DNA of 64,000 bases. Origin: CAYUEN01 sp964443745. Its GTDB lineage: Bacteria > Campylobacterota > Campylobacteria > Campylobacterales > QNZT01. The translations under genes were made by a program, and so were the position numbers. Shown in pieces: positions 43,432 through 51,161 of the stretch. Positions within the stretch are counted from its first letter, which is position 1. Every line of letters starts with the position of its first letter. The stretch spans positions 35,135 through 99,134 of the forward strand of contig CAYUEN010000003.1 of assembly GCA_964443745.1 (NCBI GenBank), written 5' to 3'. A model generated the notes under the pieces. The model saw nothing but the letters and a program-made list of their open reading frames with translations. It had not been told where the DNA came from and did no database searches.

Positions 43432-43445
43432 TTGATGAAAATCAA
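43432..43445. promoter_or_regulatory. CRP/FNR-family binding site candidate upstream of psrA
   Basis: TTGAT-GAAA-ATCAA is a perfect match to the FNR consensus TTGAT-N4-ATCAA, embedded in a longer poly-T/poly-A palindrome. Its centre lies about 41 bases before the start site predicted from the TATAAT at 43467 and about 61 before the one predicted from the TATAAT at 43487, the two positions used by class II and class I activators. Confidence 0.6.
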
Positions 43446-43466
43446 AAAAAACATAAAATTTAGTGC

Positions 43467-43492
43467 TATAATTAATAAGATCCGTTTATAAT
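43467..43492 (+). promoter_or_regulatory. Two -10 boxes for the psrABC operon
   Basis: Perfect TATAAT sequences at 43467-43472 and 43487-43492 would give start sites near 43479 and 43499, 50-70 bases before the psrA ATG. They lie downstream of an FNR-type palindrome and upstream of two further inverted repeats. Confidence 0.6.
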
Positions 43493-43534
43493 TGAGACCT
43501 TTTTTGTCTTAATTATACAATGATCTATATCATT
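43488..43534 (+). promoter_or_regulatory. Leader inverted repeats before psrA
   Basis: ATAATTGAGAC (43488-43498) and GTCTTAATTAT (43506-43516) form an 11-bp stem with one G-T pair and a 7-base loop. Directly after it, AATGAT-CTAT-ATCATT (43519-43534) is a perfect 6-bp inverted repeat ending next to the AAGGAGG ribosome site (43535-43541). Either could be an operator or an RNA structure controlling translation. Confidence 0.5.
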
Positions 43535-43549
43535 AAGGAGGCCAATTTA

Positions 43550-45949
43550 ATGAAGGTTGAAGTATCCAGAAGAAGATTTCTTCAAGGCAGTGTTGCTTTG
43601 ACTGTAGTGGGTGGTACCGCATTGTCGACAACCTCGCTCTTTTCCAACGAAAAAGAGCATGGTGAAATTGCCGTAACCACGAAAACCGGTACGGGCGAAG
43701 CCGAAGAGATCGCGACACTTTGTGAAATGTGCGTCAACAAATGTGCCGCTTTAGCGAGAGTCGAAGATGGTGTGGTGACCAAGCTTGATCCCAATCCACT
43801 CTTTCCAAAATCCAAAAACATGCTCTGTCCGAGGGGTAATGCCGGTATACAGGCGCTTTACGATCCCGACCGTCTGAAATACCCCATGATTCGAATTGGA
43901 GAGAAGGGTGAAGGAAAATTCAAGAAAGTGACGTGGGATGAGGCGTTTGAGGCGATTTTGAACGGGACGGACAAATTCAAAGGGCTGGCTCAGATTCTCG
44001 AGGAAGAGAAAGACAACAGATCTGCTATCGCTTTTTGTGCCGGTGAGGGTATGGCGGAGCATACCTACAAGACATTCTATACCGCATTCGGTTCCGCCAA
44101 CTGGCTCAATCACGCATCTCTTTGTCTGCGAACGGTCGTCTCCGGTTACGGTGTCACGATTGGAGGTTATCCGCTGGCGGATCTTGAAAATGCCGAATAT
44201 GTCATTATGGCGGGCGCCAACAGAGCCGAAGCGATCGTCACTCCCGATACGATGGATCTTTTCAAGCGCACCAAGGGTAGAGGCGCGAAGCTGATCTGCA
44301 TCGATCCAAGATTCACCAACACCGCCGCCAAAGCGGACGAGTGGTTGGCGATCAAACCGGGAACCGATTTGGCGTTCGTACTGGCGATGACCTACGTGGT
44401 GATCACTGAAGAGCTCTACAACAAATCCTATGTCGAAACTATGGTCAACGATTTCGACAAATACAAAGAGCATATTCTCTCCAACAAATACACGCCGGAG
44501 TGGGCGGAGAAGGAGACCGGCATTCCGGCGAAGAAGATCGTGAAAATCGCGAGGGAGTTCATGGCGCATGCGCCCAAGGCCGTCTATTATCCGGGCCGAA
44601 GAAGTACGTTCGCGAAAAACGATTTCCAACTCCGCCGTGCGATGGCGATCTTCCAGGCGCTCGGAGGTGGTATCGACACCAAAGGCGGCCTGGTTTTCGG
44701 AAAGAAACTTCCGCTCGAAGGACATGAGACGATCGCACCGATGTACGCTCAGGCGCAGGGTGTGGATGTCGATCGTAAAAAAGGTGGAAAAGGGTATGCG
44801 GATTGTGCCGTCGTATCGGGTGGCGGTTCGTGGCTGGCCTTTAGAAACAGGTTCCTTGAGGGCAGGATGCCATACAATCTCAGAGGTCTTTTCGTCTACA
44901 AGCACAACCCGATTATGAATATGCCCAATACCGCCAAGACGATGGAGTTTTTGAAGAAACTGGATCTTGTCGTCACGATCGATACGATGCCCAGCGATAC
45001 GGTAATGTTCGCGGATGTGGTATTGCCGGAGTGTACCTATCTGGAGAGGACCGATCCGGTCAAAACTTTCGGAGGGCCCCAGCCTGCGATCGCACAGCGC
45101 AACAAAGTCGTCGATCCGATGTTCGAAACCAAACCGGTTATGGAGATTATGAGAGGATTGACGCAGAAGATTTCCAAGCCACTTTTCGAAATCACCAAGA
45201 AGTACGACGAAGACGTGCAGGACGATATCAAGGAGCGTGGCGAAGAGGAAGTCTACAAAGATTTCGATATCACGCAGCCTTTCCTCCACTCCCAGGAGGA
45301 GCTCAACGAACACGCCGTCTCCAAATATCCCGGCGCGGCGGAGATTCTCAAGGAGAAAGGGATCTTCTATCCGGATATGGACAAACACTTCAAGCAGGTA
45401 AGTGCCAACGAACACGAATACTATCCCGAAAAAGGCAAACACTACTCCGTCAAAAAAGGAAAGCTCAAGACACCATCCGGCAAAGTGGAGTGCAATCTCC
45501 CCTCTCTGGCGAAGAAAGGTGTCGACCCGATGCCGACGTGGCGAGAGGAGTACAGCTTCAAAGTTCCCGAAGGCAAGTTCAGAATGCTTACCGGCCGTCA
45601 CGCGCAATTTACGCAAAGCGGTACCTCCAATAATATGATGCTCAGAGATCTGATTCCGGAAAACTATATCTGGATCAACAAACGTGTCGCCAAAAAGATG
45701 CGAATCTCTTTCGGAGATATGATCGAAGTCTCAAGTGGTGCGGGAAAAACACGGCTTCGAGCCTATCCGACGGAGAAGATCGCGCCCGATCAGGTCTTTT
45801 TCATCCATGGATTCGGTGAAGAGTCCGAAGCGCTCACCTGGGCCTATCGTAGCGGTGGAAACGACAACGCCGTCATCGAAGATCATATCGAGCCGGTATA
45901 CGGCGGTGCGGCGATGCATGAAACAAACGTAGAAATAAGGAAGGTGTAA
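43550..45949 (+). CDS. psrA: Molybdopterin oxidoreductase catalytic subunit, polysulfide/thiosulfate reductase type (PsrA/PhsA)
   Basis: Exported molybdo-bis-pyranopterin enzyme, 799 residues. The N-terminus carries a TAT signal (SRRRFLQGS, residues 6-14). Cysteines 58, 61, 65 and 93 (CEMCVNKC ... LCPRGNAG) bind a [4Fe-4S] cluster; the probable Mo ligand is the Cys in NHASLCLRT (near residue 184). The family reduces polysulfide or thiosulfate to sulfide in the periplasm; tetrathionate or arsenate reductases are less likely but not excluded. The ATG at 43550 has AAGGAGG at 8 bases; the ten upstream in-frame codons run through the operator. First gene of an operon with psrB (2 bases on) and psrC. 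Confidence 0.88.
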   Translation: MKVEVSRRRFLQGSVALTVVGGTALSTTSLFSNEKEHGEIAVTTKTGTGEAEEIATLCEMCVNKCAALARVEDGVVTKLDPNPLFPKSKNMLCPRGNAGIQALYDPDRLKYPMIRIGEKGEGKFKKVTWDEAFEAILNGTDKFKGLAQILEEEKDNRSAIAFCAGEGMAEHTYKTFYTAFGSANWLNHASLCLRTVVSGYGVTIGGYPLADLENAEYVIMAGANRAEAIVTPDTMDLFKRTKGRGAKLICIDPRFTNTAAKADEWLAIKPGTDLAFVLAMTYVVITEELYNKSYVETMVNDFDKYKEHILSNKYTPEWAEKETGIPAKKIVKIAREFMAHAPKAVYYPGRRSTFAKNDFQLRRAMAIFQALGGGIDTKGGLVFGKKLPLEGHETIAPMYAQAQGVDVDRKKGGKGYADCAVVSGGGSWLAFRNRFLEGRMPYNLRGLFVYKHNPIMNMPNTAKTMEFLKKLDLVVTIDTMPSDTVMFADVVLPECTYLERTDPVKTFGGPQPAIAQRNKVVDPMFETKPVMEIMRGLTQKISKPLFEITKKYDEDVQDDIKERGEEEVYKDFDITQPFLHSQEELNEHAVSKYPGAAEILKEKGIFYPDMDKHFKQVSANEHEYYPEKGKHYSVKKGKLKTPSGKVECNLPSLAKKGVDPMPTWREEYSFKVPEGKFRMLTGRHAQFTQSGTSNNMMLRDLIPENYIWINKRVAKKMRISFGDMIEVSSGAGKTRLRAYPTEKIAPDQVFFIHGFGEESEALTWAYRSGGNDNAVIEDHIEPVYGGAAMHETNVEIRKV

Positions 45950-45951
45950 TC

Positions 45952-46515
45952 ATGGCTAGATACGGAATGGCATTGGATTATAAAAACTGTATCAATTGCA
46001 AAGCATGCGAAGTGGCATGTAAAGAAGAAAACGGTGTGTTGCTCGGAGCGGACAAACACAGAATCTGGGTCGGCGTCAAAGAGATCGAAGGGGAGTACCC
46101 ATTGCTGGATATAGTCTCCAATACGTTCGTGCCCAGCCAGTGTCAACACTGCGATGTGGCTCCTTGTCAAGAGGTTTGTCCCACCAACGCCACCTATTAT
46201 GGCGAAGAGGGGCAGGTGCGGGTCGATCCGGACAAGTGTATTCTTTGCAGCTATTGTATGAACGCCTGTCCGTACGATGCGAGATATGTGGACGATCGTA
46301 CGATGACAGTCGACAAATGTACTTTCTGCAGCGATACGAGACTCGCGCGTGGAGAGACGACGACGGCTTGTCAGAATACCTGTCCGACTAAAGTCAGAAC
46401 TTTTGGCGATCTCGACGATCCCGAGAGCGAGATCAGCATCCTGCTCAGAACGAGAGAGCACTTTTCGCTCAAATCCCATCTGGGCACCAAACCAAAACTT
46501 TTCTATCTGACATAA
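45952..46515 (+). CDS. psrB: Four-cluster ferredoxin subunit of the polysulfide/thiosulfate reductase (PsrB/PhsB)
   Basis: Electron-transfer subunit of 187 residues passing electrons from the membrane subunit to the Mo centre. Four cysteine groups typical of the DmsB/PsrB family: CINCKACEVACKEENG (near residues 12-27), CQHCDVAPCQEVCP (near 64-77), CILCSYCMNACPYD (near 97-110), and CTFC ... TTACQNTCP (near 123-146). No signal; expected to be carried out with PsrA by TAT. ATG 3 bases after the psrA stop, with AAGGTG upstream. Confidence 0.93.
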   Translation: MARYGMALDYKNCINCKACEVACKEENGVLLGADKHRIWVGVKEIEGEYPLLDIVSNTFVPSQCQHCDVAPCQEVCPTNATYYGEEGQVRVDPDKCILCSYCMNACPYDARYVDDRTMTVDKCTFCSDTRLARGETTTACQNTCPTKVRTFGDLDDPESEISILLRTREHFSLKSHLGTKPKLFYLT

Positions 46516-46525
46516 GGAGTAGAAG

Positions 46526-47758
46526 ATGGCTGAAACAGTAGAAACAACCGATATGAAAACGAAAATCAAGGAGTTCATCTCTACGATTCCTTACAACAAA
46601 ATCGGAATCAAAGATCTGATGGATTTCGAAAAGACACCGAGGAATATGCTCGTAGCCGTTATGATCGTCGCGTTTTTGGCGATGTTCGTGATAGGTGTGG
46701 CGACATATCTGGCGCATGGACATCATGCCTACAACGTTACCAGAGAGCATCCATGGGGGCTTTTGATCGCGGTCTATATCTTCTTCGTCGTAAGCTCCAC
46801 GGGACTTTGTATCGTAGGCTCTTTGGGAGACGTGTTCGGCTTCAAAGACTATATGATGATCTCCAAAAGGGCGATCTTCGGATCGATCGTGACGATTCTG
46901 GCGGGATTTGCCGTAATCGCTTTCGAGATAGGACATCCTATTCGGATGATGATCTACAACGTTCTTACTCCGGGTCTGACGAGTGCGATCTGGTGGATGG
47001 GTACGCTTTATGGGCTCTACCTGACCTTTATGATCATCGAATTCATCTTTTTGCTCAAACACGATATGAAGAGTGCGAAGATTTTCGGTCTGATCGGCCT
47101 TTTGGTCGGTTTGGCGGCACACTCCAACCTGGGTGGCGTATTCGGATTTTTGAACTCCAGGACCATCTCCAACGGTGTTTTCTATCCGACTTACTTCATC
47201 CTCACGGCTTTCATTACCGGTATCTTTATCGCCTTTATCATGATGGGCTTTAGGTATCAGCTGAAATTCGATGAAAAGACGACCAAAATGTTGACGAACC
47301 TCGCGAAAATCCAGGGATTGCTGATTTCGATATTGATCTTTTTCGTCACCTGGAAACTGCTGACGGACATTTATGGCGGTATGCCCAACCGTGCCGACGT
47401 GGCGAAACACATCCTGGGATCCGCGCCATTCTGGACTGAGGTGATACTCGCGATGATCATTCCTTTGGTAGTCATTCTCAAAAGCGGCGGTAGAAACGTG
47501 ACGGGAATGTTCTGGGCTTCTTTGAGCGGTATGGTGGGTATCTTCTTCATGCGATACAATCTGGTCCATGATACCCAGCTCAAACCGCTTCAGATGCTCA
47601 AGATCAGAGAGTATCAGCTTCCGCCCGAGTGGGTACACTACTTCCCTTCGGCCACCGAGATCATGATATCTTTGGGCGGATTGGGGATCTGCTTGCTGCT
47701 CTACTACGTCGGAACCAAGCTTTTCAACCTCGACGAAGAGGAGAGTGCCGCGCACTGA
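46526..47758 (+). CDS. psrC: NrfD/PsrC-type membrane anchor and quinol-interacting subunit
   Basis: Integral membrane subunit of 410 residues that exchanges electrons with menaquinone. A cytoplasmic N-terminal region of about 45 residues precedes roughly eight to ten membrane segments (near residues 47-70, 80-100, 115-138, 155-175, 190-210, 222-245, 262-282, 310-330, 338-350, 378-395), like PsrC (eight). The periplasmic His/Pro positions in YLAHGHHAYN fit the quinone site region. ATG with AAGGAG; last gene before a terminator-like hairpin. Confidence 0.88.
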   Translation: MAETVETTDMKTKIKEFISTIPYNKIGIKDLMDFEKTPRNMLVAVMIVAFLAMFVIGVATYLAHGHHAYNVTREHPWGLLIAVYIFFVVSSTGLCIVGSLGDVFGFKDYMMISKRAIFGSIVTILAGFAVIAFEIGHPIRMMIYNVLTPGLTSAIWWMGTLYGLYLTFMIIEFIFLLKHDMKSAKIFGLIGLLVGLAAHSNLGGVFGFLNSRTISNGVFYPTYFILTAFITGIFIAFIMMGFRYQLKFDEKTTKMLTNLAKIQGLLISILIFFVTWKLLTDIYGGMPNRADVAKHILGSAPFWTEVILAMIIPLVVILKSGGRNVTGMFWASLSGMVGIFFMRYNLVHDTQLKPLQMLKIREYQLPPEWVHYFPSATEIMISLGGLGICLLLYYVGTKLFNLDEEESAAH

Positions 47759-47783
47759 TTTTTCGTCGTTTTTTTCACTTCCA

Positions 47784-47805
47784 CCTCCGGGAATCTTCCC
47801 GGAGG
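47784..47805 (+). terminator. Terminator-like hairpin after psrC
   Basis: CCTCCGGGAA-TC-TTCCCGGAGG is a perfect 10-bp GC-rich stem 25 bases after the psrC stop. A T5 run follows about 25 bases later; the immediate tail is not T-rich, so it may also act as a processing or stabilising stem. The remaining 200 bases before the next gene are very AT-rich with several -10-like boxes. Confidence 0.6.
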
Positions 47806-48016
47806 AATCCATAGAAACTCACCCTTTTTGTACTTTACTATTGTTTTTTAAAGAAAATTATATTATCATCTCGCATTTTATCCAATGATTAATAATATAA
47901 GAATTGGTTATATATGATATTTATAAATATAATAATGATATATTTTTTGTCAGATTTAAGTTATTAATAATATTAATCGTGGTAACATTCCCGATTATGT
48001 CAATAAAAGGATGCAC

Positions 48017-49486
48017 ATGGAAAAAAATGATATGAACAAGATGATGGAAATCATCGATCATGAGCTGAAAAAAGAGGGTATCTCCAGACGAGATGCCCTT
48101 AAAATGGCTGCAGTCGGGTCTGCCGCCTTTCTGACCGGCGGAACCTCGCTCAACGCCGCGACGGAAGCCAAAGCGAGCAGTAGCGCCAAAGGAAGGATTC
48201 TGATCGTTGGTGGTGGACTTGCGGGTATGTCGACCGCGGCGAGACTGACTCGTCATCTCGACAATCCCGACATCACCGTTTTGGAGCCGGGAGAGTTGGC
48301 GACCTCCTATCAGCCCGGACAGACACTGGTGGCCGGTGGGATTTGGGATAAAAGCCAGGTGGTTTACAAAACGGCCGATTTCGTACCTGATGGCGTCAAA
48401 TGGATAAAAGAGAAGGCGGTGGAATTCGATCCTAAAAACAACAAAGTCAAAACCAGCGGAGGCAAGACGATCGATTATGACTTTATGATCATCGCTGCAG
48501 GTCTCAAGCTCGACTATGCCAGACTCAAAGGGCTGGGAATCACTGAAACCATCACCAGTACGGGAGACCATACCCCCGTAAGCAAGGTGATAGGCAAAAA
48601 CGGTATCACGTCCATCTATTTTCAACAGGGATCCGCGGATACCTGGAGGGAGATGCAAAAATTCGTGGATGCCGCCAAAAGCGGAAAAAAAGTCAGAGGA
48701 GTCTTTACCCACCCCAATACGCCGATCAAATGCGGCGGCGCTCCGAAGAAAATCATGTATCTGACGGATGCGAGACTCAGAGAGGCGGGCGCGAGAGACA
48801 ACGCGGAGCTGATCTTCTTCCCCAACGGTAGCAGAATGTTCGGTGTTCCCGAATACCACAACGCTATCGTCAAGCAGTTCGAAAAAAGAGGTATGAAGTG
48901 GAATTACAGACACAACCTCACGGGTGTCGATTTGGAGAAAAAAATCGCGATCTTCGACCGCCACTGGAAAGAGAAGGGCGAGTGGGATCCCGATCTGGAA
49001 GAGTATTCGATCGTACCCCGAGTCGAAACGGTCGAGGTTCCATTCGACTTCATCCATATCACCCCTCCGATGATTGCTCCCGAAGAGATCGGCAAGTCTC
49101 CTGTAGGTTCCAGTAAAGGATGGATACCGGTACACAAAGAGACGCTCCAGCATGTCAAATACGACAACATCTTCGCGCTCGGCGATATCGCTGCCGTTCC
49201 TATGGGCAAAACCGGAGGAAGTGCGAGAAAACAGTATAAAGTCGTCGTCGACAATCTTATCTCCGTTATGGAGGGCAAAGAGCCCAAAGCGCAGTACGAC
49301 GGCTATACGGTCTGCCCTCTGATTACAGGTATCGGAACGGTAATGCTGGCGGAATTCAACTGGACCAAGAAACCCACCCCTTCGTTCCCTCTCGATCCGA
49401 CGCAGGAGAGGTATATCTGGTGGCTATTGAAAGTCTATGCGCTCAAGCCGATGACACAATACGGCATGCTTTCCGGTAGAGCATAA
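48017..49486 (+). CDS. TAT-exported sulfide:quinone reductase / flavocytochrome c sulfide dehydrogenase-type flavoprotein
   Basis: FAD-dependent sulfide dehydrogenase family, 489 residues. A TAT-type signal (SRRDALKMAAVGSAAF, residues 23-38) is followed by the FAD motif ILIVGGGLAGMS (61-72). It has just two cysteines, Cys239 in PNTPIKCGGAPKK and Cys433 in YTVCPLITG, which match the catalytic disulfide pair of flavocytochrome c (FccB). The SQR-like C-terminus WWLLKVYALKPMTQYGM suggests membrane contact. It could reduce quinone or pass electrons to the adjacent cytochrome c. ATG at 48017 has AAAAGG at 6 bases. Product would be periplasmic sulfur or polysulfide. Confidence 0.85.
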   Translation: MEKNDMNKMMEIIDHELKKEGISRRDALKMAAVGSAAFLTGGTSLNAATEAKASSSAKGRILIVGGGLAGMSTAARLTRHLDNPDITVLEPGELATSYQPGQTLVAGGIWDKSQVVYKTADFVPDGVKWIKEKAVEFDPKNNKVKTSGGKTIDYDFMIIAAGLKLDYARLKGLGITETITSTGDHTPVSKVIGKNGITSIYFQQGSADTWREMQKFVDAAKSGKKVRGVFTHPNTPIKCGGAPKKIMYLTDARLREAGARDNAELIFFPNGSRMFGVPEYHNAIVKQFEKRGMKWNYRHNLTGVDLEKKIAIFDRHWKEKGEWDPDLEEYSIVPRVETVEVPFDFIHITPPMIAPEEIGKSPVGSSKGWIPVHKETLQHVKYDNIFALGDIAAVPMGKTGGSARKQYKVVVDNLISVMEGKEPKAQYDGYTVCPLITGIGTVMLAEFNWTKKPTPSFPLDPTQERYIWWLLKVYALKPMTQYGMLSGRA

Positions 49487-49508
49487 AAGAAGAAAAGGAG
49501 AATAGCAG

Positions 49509-49892
49509 ATGAAAAAGAGAGATATTTTACTGATGACGGTAGCTGGAATGTTTATGCTGGCGGGGTGTTCGTCCACGCCGAATGCCGGAGAGGCGAAAAC
49601 CTACTCCAAAACACCCGAAGAGGTTTATCAAGCTTCCTGTAAAAAATGCCATGGCGAGCATGCGGAAGGAAATCCGAAGAAAAAAGCACCTGCGCTCAAC
49701 GATCGACAGGCGGGCGAGCTCGAGCTCGATCTGTATGATGTCAAAAACGGCGGCACCAACCAAAGCTCCGGTACAGAACATGAAGTGATGGAGCACAATA
49801 TGCAAAAACTTCTCGAAAAAGGATACGATTACGATCCCAAGGCGATGGCCGAATATATCGAGAAGAATTTTTACAAAGGCCTCAAAAAGTAA
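49509..49892 (+). CDS. Monohaem cytochrome c lipoprotein
   Basis: Protein of 127 residues with a lipobox (LAGCSS, Cys20) and one haem site CKKCH at residues 44-48. The C-terminus is helical with candidate axial Met residues (MEHNMQKL or the Met in KAMAEYI near 115). It lies 22 bases downstream of the flavoprotein gene, ATG with AAGGAG. It is the probable electron acceptor or carrier for that flavoprotein, similar in role to the FccA subunit though with a single haem and a lipid anchor. Confidence 0.88.
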   Translation: MKKRDILLMTVAGMFMLAGCSSTPNAGEAKTYSKTPEEVYQASCKKCHGEHAEGNPKKKAPALNDRQAGELELDLYDVKNGGTNQSSGTEHEVMEHNMQKLLEKGYDYDPKAMAEYIEKNFYKGLKK

Positions 49893-49905
49893 TCTTCTTG
49901 CTATG

Positions 49906-49936
49906 ACAGAGAGCATCTTTTCCTTTTGCTCTCTGT
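49906..49936 (+). terminator. Hairpin after the cytochrome c gene
   Basis: ACAGAGAGC and GCTCTCTGT form a perfect 9-bp stem with a 13-base pyrimidine-rich loop, 13 bases after the cytochrome c stop. A T7 run follows about 15 bases later rather than immediately. Probable terminator separating it from the next gene, which has its own promoter-like TATAAT at 49983-49988. Confidence 0.5.
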
Positions 49937-50024
49937 TAGAACATTCAGGCGTTTTTTTAGCAAATAATAACGTTGGCTAATGTATAATATATAAAAGTAT
50001 ATAATTCGCCTATTAGGATAATTT

Positions 50025-51161
50025 ATGCCCAGAAAAGCGGGAAAAGTTTTTGTCTGGCCGCTCTGTACACGTATCATCCATTGGATGATTGCTCTCTCAT
50101 TTACCTCCTCGTTTATCACTTCGTTTTACGAACATCTGCTCCATTACCATGTAGGACTGGGCGCTCTGTTTGGGATTATGCTCATCTACCGTACGATCTG
50201 GGGATTTATCGGGCCTCGTTACGCGACGTTCAACACTTTCAAACTCAAGCCCGTCGAACTCAAAGACTATTTCGTCGAAAAAGTAAGAGACAGATGGCGA
50301 AAGATACCTCCGGGCCACAACCCCGCATCCAGTTGGTATACCCTGCTCGTACTTTCGACAGGCTTGGTGATCGTGGTCTCCGGATTGTTGCTTTATGGCG
50401 TCGAAGAGGGAAAGGGATTGTTCGCTTTTTTGAACCCCAAATACTATATGTATATGGATGTTCTGGGTGCCGTGCACAAATATAGCGCCTATTTTCTGGC
50501 CGTCTGGGCGTGTATTCATATCACCGGAGTATTGATCGAGCAATTCTACCACAAAACCAGCATGGTTTTCGCGATGATCACCGGTTACAAAAAGAGCGAA
50601 GGCCCCGATACGGAGATGTGTCCCTGGAGAAACGTCATCTCCTACGGGACGATTCTGGCGGCGCTCGTCAATTTCTACATCGTGGAAAAAGACAACGACA
50701 ATATCTTCGTCAAGAGCCGATTCGCTCCGATAGACTACAAAAAAGAGAACAAAAATTTTGCGGAAGAGTGCGGGGATTGTCACAAACCCTATCCGCCGTA
50801 TATGCTGCCCGCACGTTCATGGGAGCGGATCATCGCCGATTTGGACAACCATTTTGGCGAGGAGATCACGGAAGCGAACATCACCAAAGCGCAGCAGGCG
50901 GATATTTTGGCTTATCTCAAATCGCACAGCGCCGAACACTCCACCCGCGAGGCGGCCTTCAAGATTCTCAAATCGCTCAACGGAAGAGCGCCCAAAGCGA
51001 TCACGAAAACCCCCTACTGGAGAGAGGTACACAAAGAGATTCCGCGTTGGGTCTTCAAGCACAAAAAGGTCAAGGACAAGTCCAACTGCAAAGCATGCCA
51101 TATCGGTTTCGAAAAAGGGATTTTTGAGGATAGGCGGATCAAGGTTCCTGTCGACTATTGA
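50025..51161 (+). CDS. Cytochrome b561-type membrane protein fused to a dihaem cytochrome c (DHC) domain
   Basis: Protein of 378 residues. The N-terminal half is a four-helix Ni-Fe hydrogenase/b561-like cytochrome b (membrane segments near residues 14-33, 44-62, 103-123 and 150-172; candidate haem-b His at 19, 40, 42, 151, 165). The C-terminal half has two haem-c sites, CGDCH (249-253) and CKACH (355-359), and the DHC-family pattern PYPPYMLPARSWERI. Such a protein carries electrons between the quinone pool and periplasmic cytochromes. The ATG follows TTAGGAT. It does not share the operon hairpin with the preceding gene but the context links it to sulfide oxidation. Confidence 0.83.
   Translation: MPRKAGKVFVWPLCTRIIHWMIALSFTSSFITSFYEHLLHYHVGLGALFGIMLIYRTIWGFIGPRYATFNTFKLKPVELKDYFVEKVRDRWRKIPPGHNPASSWYTLLVLSTGLVIVVSGLLLYGVEEGKGLFAFLNPKYYMYMDVLGAVHKYSAYFLAVWACIHITGVLIEQFYHKTSMVFAMITGYKKSEGPDTEMCPWRNVISYGTILAALVNFYIVEKDNDNIFVKSRFAPIDYKKENKNFAEECGDCHKPYPPYMLPARSWERIIADLDNHFGEEITEANITKAQQADILAYLKSHSAEHSTREAAFKILKSLNGRAPKAITKTPYWREVHKEIPRWVFKHKKVKDKSNCKACHIGFEKGIFEDRRIKVPVDY

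Noticed and set aside
47806..48010. FNR-type box or riboswitch in the AT-rich region before the sulfide dehydrogenase gene
   Set aside because: Several TATAAT-like and imperfect ATTAAT repeats are present but none matches TTGAT-N4-ATCAA, and base composition alone makes such repeats likely.
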